Source: an uncultured Erysipelotrichaceae bacterium (GTDB taxonomy: Bacteria > Bacillota_I > Bacilli_A > Erysipelotrichales > Coprobacillaceae). From it: a stretch of 13,100 nt of DNA. Position numbers and translations under genes: made by a program. Position 1 is the first letter of the stretch. Each line of letters opens with the position of its first letter. The notes beneath the pieces were generated by a model, which was given only the letters and a program-made list of their open reading frames with translations, searched no databases and was not told where the DNA came from. Of the stretch, positions 8,116 to 13,100 are shown piece after piece. The stretch spans positions 1 to 13,100 of the forward strand of contig UQVG01000028.1 in assembly GCA_900544435.1 (NCBI GenBank), read 5' to 3'.

Positions 8116-8127
8116 AGAAATTATCTT

Positions 8128-8736
8128 TTAATCAAAATAAGTAATTTTTAAATCTTTAAAGAATGCTTCTGTTCCAATATCAACAAAGAAACCAATATTT
8201 CCTCTCATAGATTTATCATGAATCATTTGATCAACTACCAATAATGGTTGAGGATCATCATTTAAATAAAATGTAGCTTTTTCATCTTCAATAACTGCTT
8301 TTAAACTGATCCATTCATTTAAATCAATATCTACTTGATTTTCATATTTTGTAATACCATGTTCTCTAAAATAAGCAAATGTATATGTCGGATAAGAAAA
8401 ATACTGACAACCATGTTGTTTTCTTACTGGATCATCACATTGTCTACCATTTGTTGGTCTTACATAAAATGATTCAAACTTTGTATCATCTTCATTAATA
8501 CGATAAGCAATACCAATAAATCCTCTAGCAAAATCAGGAGCATCTTTTAATAAACGACTTAACATCTTCACTTCAATAATTCCATTATGAAATGATGAAT
8601 CAACTAATTTAGCGTACGTATTTTCATCATATTCATTAATTTTTCCACTTTTAACAACTCTTAAAACCTTTTCATTATCAATCACTTCATTTGAAATATG
8701 TGTATAATTTTCTTTCCAATTTTCTTTATTAATCAT
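8128..8736 (-). CDS. Cytoplasmic concanavalin/LamG-like jelly-roll protein (3-keto-disaccharide hydrolase-like), function unknown
   Basis: A 202-aa protein with no signal peptide or membrane segment. The pattern is a beta-rich jelly roll: GIIEVKM near 53, GFIGIAYRI near 72, ESFYVRPTNGR at about 88-98, CQYFSYPTYTFAYFREHG at about 109-126, a DLNEWISLKAVIEDEKATFYLND stretch near 138-160, and GNIGFFVDIGTEAFFKDLKIT near the end. The RPTNGR and closing GTEAxFxDLKxT motifs match what I recall of a widespread hypothetical family related to the DUF1080/3-keto-glycoside hydrolase fold; that link is from memory of the family, not a search. The ATG at 8736 has an AAGGAAGG SD 7 nt upstream. It is monocistronic, with its own promoter and terminator. 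A carbohydrate-related role is plausible; catalysis is not shown. Confidence 0.72.
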   Translation of the reverse strand: MINKENWKENYTHISNEVIDNEKVLRVVKSGKINEYDENTYAKLVDSSFHNGIIEVKMLSRLLKDAPDFARGFIGIAYRINEDDTKFESFYVRPTNGRQCDDPVRKQHGCQYFSYPTYTFAYFREHGITKYENQVDIDLNEWISLKAVIEDEKATFYLNDDPQPLLVVDQMIHDKSMRGNIGFFVDIGTEAFFKDLKITYFD

Positions 8737-8759
8737 TTCTTATCCTTCCTTTCAATAAC

Positions 8760-8788
8760 ATCATAAAGTATCTTTTTTATTTGGTAAA
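8760..8788 (-). promoter_or_regulatory. Promoter of the jelly-roll gene
   Basis: On the minus strand TTTACC (8788-8783) and TATGAT (8765-8760) are separated by 17 nt. The -10 matches 5 of 6 and the -35 matches 4 of 6 consensus bases. The predicted start is near 8753, shortly before the SD. An imperfect palindrome at 8786-8799 overlaps the -35, so the promoter looks repressible. Confidence 0.55.
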
Positions 8789-8799
8789 GTAGGCACTTT
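8786..8799. promoter_or_regulatory. Operator-like palindrome AAAGT-AGGC-ACTTT
   Basis: Two 5-bp arms (AAAGT at 8786-8790, ACTTT at 8795-8799) flank a 4-nt centre. The site covers the upstream edge of the -35 box of the jelly-roll gene. Its form resembles sites of small winged-helix repressors such as the HxlR/MarR group, but that is inference. No such regulator gene is in the window. Confidence 0.4.
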
Positions 8800-8813
8800 T
8801 TTGTAACCATGAT

Positions 8814-8840
8814 TTAGCACTTAATTAATTTGAGTGCTAA
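8814..8840. promoter_or_regulatory. CIRCE operator 1 (HrcA site) upstream of groES
   Basis: TTAGCACTT, nine bases, GAGTGCTAA: 27 nt with one arm mismatch to the CIRCE consensus (TTAGCACTC-N9-GAGTGCTAA). It ends 4 nt before the -35 box of the groES promoter. HrcA bound here represses groESL at normal temperature. Confidence 0.95.
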
Positions 8841-8844
8841 AAAG

Positions 8845-8875
8845 TTCACATTCAGTTAACATATAAGACTATAAT
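8845..8875 (+). promoter_or_regulatory. groESL promoter
   Basis: TTCACA (8845-8850) and a perfect TATAAT (8870-8875) are spaced by 19 nt, slightly long for a vegetative sigma factor. The predicted start near 8882 falls on the first bases of the second CIRCE, so the promoter is held between two HrcA sites. Confidence 0.75.
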
Positions 8876-8880
8876 ACAAA

Positions 8881-8907
8881 TTAGCACAAGGATATGGTGA
8901 GTGCTAA
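8881..8907. promoter_or_regulatory. CIRCE operator 2 (HrcA site) at the groES transcription start
   Basis: TTAGCACAA, nine bases, GAGTGCTAA: 27 nt with two mismatches, both in the left arm. It covers the predicted transcription start, and its right end overlaps the first bases of the groES SD (8906-8912). It would be transcribed as the start of the leader, where it can also fold as a weak hairpin. Confidence 0.93.
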
Positions 8908-8920
8908 AGGAGTGAATAGT

Positions 8921-10812
<1,892 letters not shown>

Positions 10813-10821
10813 TAGATATTG

Positions 10822-10848
10822 AAAGTGGTCCGGAATGACCACTTTTTT
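10822..10848 (+). terminator. Intrinsic terminator of groESL
   Basis: A perfect 9-bp stem (10822-10830 AAAGTGGTC with 10837-10845 GACCACTTT) and 6-nt loop are followed by a T-run to 10848. It begins 9 nt after the groEL stop codon, a textbook position. Confidence 0.95.
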
Positions 10849-10849
10849 C

Positions 10850-10879
10850 TTGTATATTTTCCTCAACAAATAGTATAAT
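10850..10879 (+). promoter_or_regulatory. Candidate promoter of the ATPase gene, -10 inside the palindrome
   Basis: TTGTAT (10850-10855) and a perfect TATAAT (10874-10879) are spaced by 18 nt. The -10 lies in the left arm of the 32-bp inverted repeat, and the predicted start is near 10886. The RNA would then begin with a short hairpin formed from the palindrome's centre (AAGTATAT/ATATACTT around CGTA). In AT-rich DNA such hexamers arise by chance, so this is tentative. Confidence 0.45.
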
Positions 10880-10929
10880 ATAATAAAGTATATCGTAATA
10901 TACTTTATTATATTATACTATTTGTTGAG
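10862..10929. repeat. Perfect 32-bp inverted repeat with 4-nt loop
   Basis: Bases 10862-10893 are exactly complementary to 10898-10929; the centre is CGTA. The outer ends read CTCAAC and GTTGAG, and the arms are almost entirely A/T inside. It starts 14 nt after the groEL terminator and ends directly at the SD of the ATPase gene (AGAGGAG, 10928-10934, overlaps it by 2 nt). Neither side is followed by a T-run, so it is not an intrinsic terminator. No target-site duplication is visible at its edges. It could be a protein-binding site, a cruciform-forming element or a small mobile hairpin; the arms are seen, the role is not known. Confidence 0.97.
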
Positions 10930-10942
10930 AGGAGCTTTCAAA

Positions 10943-12343
10943 ATGTTTATCGGGAGAAAAACAGAGTTAAAACAACTTAATGAACAATATAATTCAAGCC
11001 GTTTTGAATTTGCCGTTATTTATGGTAGGCGAAGAATTGGAAAAACATCCTTAATTCAAGAATTTATCAAAGACAAAAAAGCTTTATTTTTTACCGGTCT
11101 AGAAACAACCCAAAAACAAAATTTAATAAATTTAAGTCAAGTTATTTTACAAAGCAGCTTAGATGATATCACTTTTAATTCTTTTCAAGCAGCTTTAGAA
11201 AATGTTTTTGAAAAAGCAAAGAAAGAGAGAATTATCTTTGTTATAGATGAATATCCTTACCTTGCAAATACATATCCTGCGATTTCATCTATCCTACAAT
11301 TACTTATTGATAAAAATAAAGAAGATTCTAAACTCTTTTTAATATTATGTGGTTCTTCTCTATCTTTTATGGAAGAGCAAGTTTTAGGATACCAAAGTCC
11401 ATTATACGGAAGAAGAACTTCTCAATACAAAATAAAACCCTTTTCTTTTTTCGAAACTTGTGATTACTTCAACTCATTTTCTTATGAAGAAAAAGCGTTT
11501 ATTTATGGACTAACCTCTGGCATTCCTCTTTATATTTCACTATTTCGTGAAAATAAATCATTAAAACAAAATATTATAGATATCTTTTTATCAAGTAATG
11601 GTTATCTTTTTGAGGAACCCACAAATTTAATTAAGCAAGAATGTCGTGATCCATCAACCTATAATTCAATTATTCAAGCGATTGCCACAGGAGCAACAAA
11701 ACTTTCAGAAATATCCAATCAAGTAGGAATCGAAACAGGATTATGTACAACTTATATAAAAAAACTTATTTCTCTTGGAATTATTATCAAAGATTATCCT
11801 ATTTATAAACCTTCTAAAAAGCAAACTATTTATTTATTAGAAGATCACATGTTTCAATTCTGGTATAAATTTATTTTACCTAATATTTCTTTAATTAATA
11901 TTGGAATGGGTGAAAAAGTTTATGAAAAAATAGAACCCCATTTTTATGAGTTTATGGGTTATATATTTGAAGATATATGTAAACAATACTTATGGCTTCT
12001 TAATATCCGTGAAGAATTACCTCTTTTCTTCTTAAAATTAGGAAGATGGTGGGGAAATGATCCACGTATCAAAGCAGAAGCAGAAATTGACATTTTAGCT
12101 TATAATGATGAAAATCAAATTTTATTAGGTGAATGTAAATGGAGAAATGAAGAAATAGATAAAAAAGTTTTAGAAAAAGCAATTTTTAGAAGTGAGCTTT
12201 TCTCTTTTCCAAATAAATTTATCTATTTATTTTCTAAAACAGGCTTTACATCTTATTGTTTAGAATACGCTAAAACCAATCCATCTATTCATCTTGTTAC
12301 CTTTCAAGATATTATAAAAGCTTATGAAAGCAATCAATCATAA
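10943..12343 (+). CDS. AAA/STAND-type ATPase with C-terminal PD-(D/E)xK nuclease-like domain (DUF234 type)
   Basis: A 466-aa protein, the usual length of the archaeal-type ATPase/DUF234 family found in archaea and bacteria. It has a Walker A (GRRRIGKTS, 28-36), Walker B (IIFVIDEYPYL, 97-107, D102/E103), a sensor-like LILCGSS (133-139) and a YGRR arginine pair (157-158). A winged-helix-like region follows (about 241-290). The C-terminal part (about 335-466) has the nuclease-like pattern E381, D383, then E397-C-K399 in EIDILAYN...GECKW. Family members are uncharacterised; DNA binding or cleavage is inferred from the fold. The start is ATG 10943 with AGAGGAG 8 nt upstream; an in-frame ATG or alternative start at 10922 lies in the palindrome and is rejected. 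The 3' end overlaps the thioesterase gene by 10 bp, tail to tail. It may be a later insertion between groEL and the thioesterase gene. Confidence 0.85.
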   Translation: MFIGRKTELKQLNEQYNSSRFEFAVIYGRRRIGKTSLIQEFIKDKKALFFTGLETTQKQNLINLSQVILQSSLDDITFNSFQAALENVFEKAKKERIIFVIDEYPYLANTYPAISSILQLLIDKNKEDSKLFLILCGSSLSFMEEQVLGYQSPLYGRRTSQYKIKPFSFFETCDYFNSFSYEEKAFIYGLTSGIPLYISLFRENKSLKQNIIDIFLSSNGYLFEEPTNLIKQECRDPSTYNSIIQAIATGATKLSEISNQVGIETGLCTTYIKKLISLGIIIKDYPIYKPSKKQTIYLLEDHMFQFWYKFILPNISLINIGMGEKVYEKIEPHFYEFMGYIFEDICKQYLWLLNIREELPLFFLKLGRWWGNDPRIKAEAEIDILAYNDENQILLGECKWRNEEIDKKVLEKAIFRSELFSFPNKFIYLFSKTGFTSYCLEYAKTNPSIHLVTFQDIIKAYESNQS

Positions 12344-12351
12344 GCTTTTTT
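12316..12351. terminator. Bidirectional terminator inside the convergent gene ends
   Basis: Bases 12316-12327 (AAAAGCTTATGA) are perfectly complementary to 12338-12349 (TCATAAGCTTTT) around a 10-nt loop. In the plus direction the stem runs into T at 12346-12351; in the minus direction into TTTTAT. The hairpin lies wholly within the 3' coding ends: it spans the last codons and stop of both the ATPase and the thioesterase. It is the only visible terminator for either gene. Confidence 0.75.
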
Positions 12352-13068
12352 ACTATATCGTCCTGTTATAGTAAAATGTGTTTGTTCTTCAATTTTAAAC
12401 TCAACTTTAAAACAATCATTCTCTTGTCCATAATATAAATCCACATTGCTCTCAGGAGCAATTTCCTTTTGATAGTGCATTGTCATTCCTCCAATAAAAT
12501 ATTTTTCTAATACGTTTTGAGGAAGAAGATCCATGACCCATTCAAGATATCTTGCATTATTCATATGCTTGTTTAAATCAATATCACTATACATGACTTC
12601 TCTTGTTTGAACTTTTTGAGTCTCTATATCTAAAAGCGGCTCGTTTTTTTCTACAAAACTCGAAAATTCTTCACATTCAGGAATCGTGATACCTACTTTT
12701 TGTGGTCTTACTATTCTTCTTTTTTCAATATCAATAAGTGTCCAAATTGAATAAACACCACCAACTACTTCATTATTGACTTTTAAATCATAGGTTCTAA
12801 AGTATTGAATTTTTCTTTCTCCTTTTGCACGTGTAGAAACTGTTAAGTTTTCTCCTACTATAAGTGGTCTTATTAATTTAACTGTTTGTTTAACTAAAAC
12901 CCATCCATATTTCCCATTAAATGATTCATTCCACAAACCTATTTCTATTGCATTTTTAGTCGCAAGATTAGAAAGTTTTGATAATAAATCAGCATATTTA
13001 TATTCTCCATAGTAATCTACATTTTGATATTCTATTTCATATTGTTCACTTGTTTCACTATTTTTCAT
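12334..13068 (-). CDS. Acyl-ACP thioesterase (FatA/FatB-like, tandem hotdog)
   Basis: A 244-aa cytoplasmic enzyme, full length for bacterial acyl-ACP thioesterases. It hydrolyses acyl-ACP and releases free fatty acid. The N-terminal hotdog shows YKYADLLSKLSNLA (about 23-36) and GWVLVKQTVKLIRPL (about 55-69); the second hotdog carries the catalytic segment D164-L-N166-K-H168-M-N170-N171 followed by ARYLEW, which matches the plant FatB N-x-H-x-NN pattern. The closing strand is THFTITGRYSKKAYD. The start at 13068 has GGAGAG 7 nt upstream. The gene converges on the ATPase gene and overlaps its end by 10 bp. Its promoter would lie mostly beyond the right edge, so regulation cannot be judged. Confidence 0.92.
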   Translation of the reverse strand: MKNSETSEQYEIEYQNVDYYGEYKYADLLSKLSNLATKNAIEIGLWNESFNGKYGWVLVKQTVKLIRPLIVGENLTVSTRAKGERKIQYFRTYDLKVNNEVVGGVYSIWTLIDIEKRRIVRPQKVGITIPECEEFSSFVEKNEPLLDIETQKVQTREVMYSDIDLNKHMNNARYLEWVMDLLPQNVLEKYFIGGMTMHYQKEIAPESNVDLYYGQENDCFKVEFKIEEQTHFTITGRYSKKAYD

Positions 13069-13100
13069 TTTTTCTCTCCAAAATGTTTATTTTTTATTAA

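Noticed and set aside
8894..8920. Upstream in-frame start for GroES
   Set aside because: It would lie inside CIRCE 2 with no SD; the ATG at 8921 has AAAGGAG at 8 nt and matches the normal GroES N-terminus.
10862..10929. The 32-bp inverted repeat as an intrinsic terminator
   Set aside because: The right arm is followed by AGGAGC and the left arm, on the minus strand, by GAAAATA; neither is a T-run, and groEL already has its own terminator.
10855..10940. Insertion sequence or MITE with target-site duplication around the palindrome
   Set aside because: No matching direct repeats are visible at the two edges, so a transposition footprint cannot be supported from this window alone.

Overview
The window is AT-rich DNA with strong AGGAGG-type Shine-Dalgarno (SD) sites, CIRCE-controlled groESL, a lac-family PTS and a PRD-type regulator. 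This points to a low-GC Firmicute. The overall style (very AT-rich, gut-type PTS operon, a PL-less peptidase cluster) suggests the Erysipelotrichales/Coprobacillaceae neighbourhood, but that placement is inference and rests on no marker gene comparison. TGA is used as a stop, so the code is standard.

Left block (1-7946, all minus strand): one compact operon read right to left. An extended -10 promoter (about 7937-7945) drives a LicR/MtlR-type PRD regulator. It is followed by an M42 aminopeptidase, PTS EIIA, EIIB and EIIC of the lactose/chitobiose family, an M24 Xaa-Pro-type peptidase, a MalY/PatB-type C-S lyase, and an RDD membrane protein that runs off the left edge. Most genes are joined by stop/SD/start overlaps. 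A UUCG-loop hairpin lies between EIIC and the M24 gene. The cluster resembles the E. coli frv and sgc loci, where a PTS is paired with an M42 protein. Here it carries a second peptidase and a C-S lyase, and no glycosidase is visible. This suggests import of a conjugated substrate (sugar, peptide or S-substituted cysteine) whose processing is peptidolytic; the substrate is unknown.

Middle (8085-8799): a minus-strand gene for a cytoplasmic concanavalin/LamG-like jelly-roll protein, with its own promoter, an operator-like palindrome over the -35 box, and a good terminator.

Right of that (8814-10848): the heat-shock operon groES-groEL on the plus strand. Two CIRCE elements bracket its promoter, and a clean intrinsic terminator ends it. 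GroES is short (86 aa; the roof hairpin appears missing) and GroEL lacks the usual GGM-repeat tail.

Far right (10862-13068): a perfect 32-bp inverted repeat with a 4-nt loop abuts the SD of an AAA/STAND-like ATPase that carries a winged-helix region and a C-terminal PD-(D/E)xK nuclease-like motif (DUF234-type). That gene converges on, and overlaps by 10 bp, an acyl-ACP thioesterase gene. The overlap holds a 12-bp inverted repeat that looks like a shared bidirectional terminator. The palindrome plus ATPase-nuclease pair is the best candidate for something undescribed. No tRNA, rRNA, CRISPR array or insertion sequence was seen.
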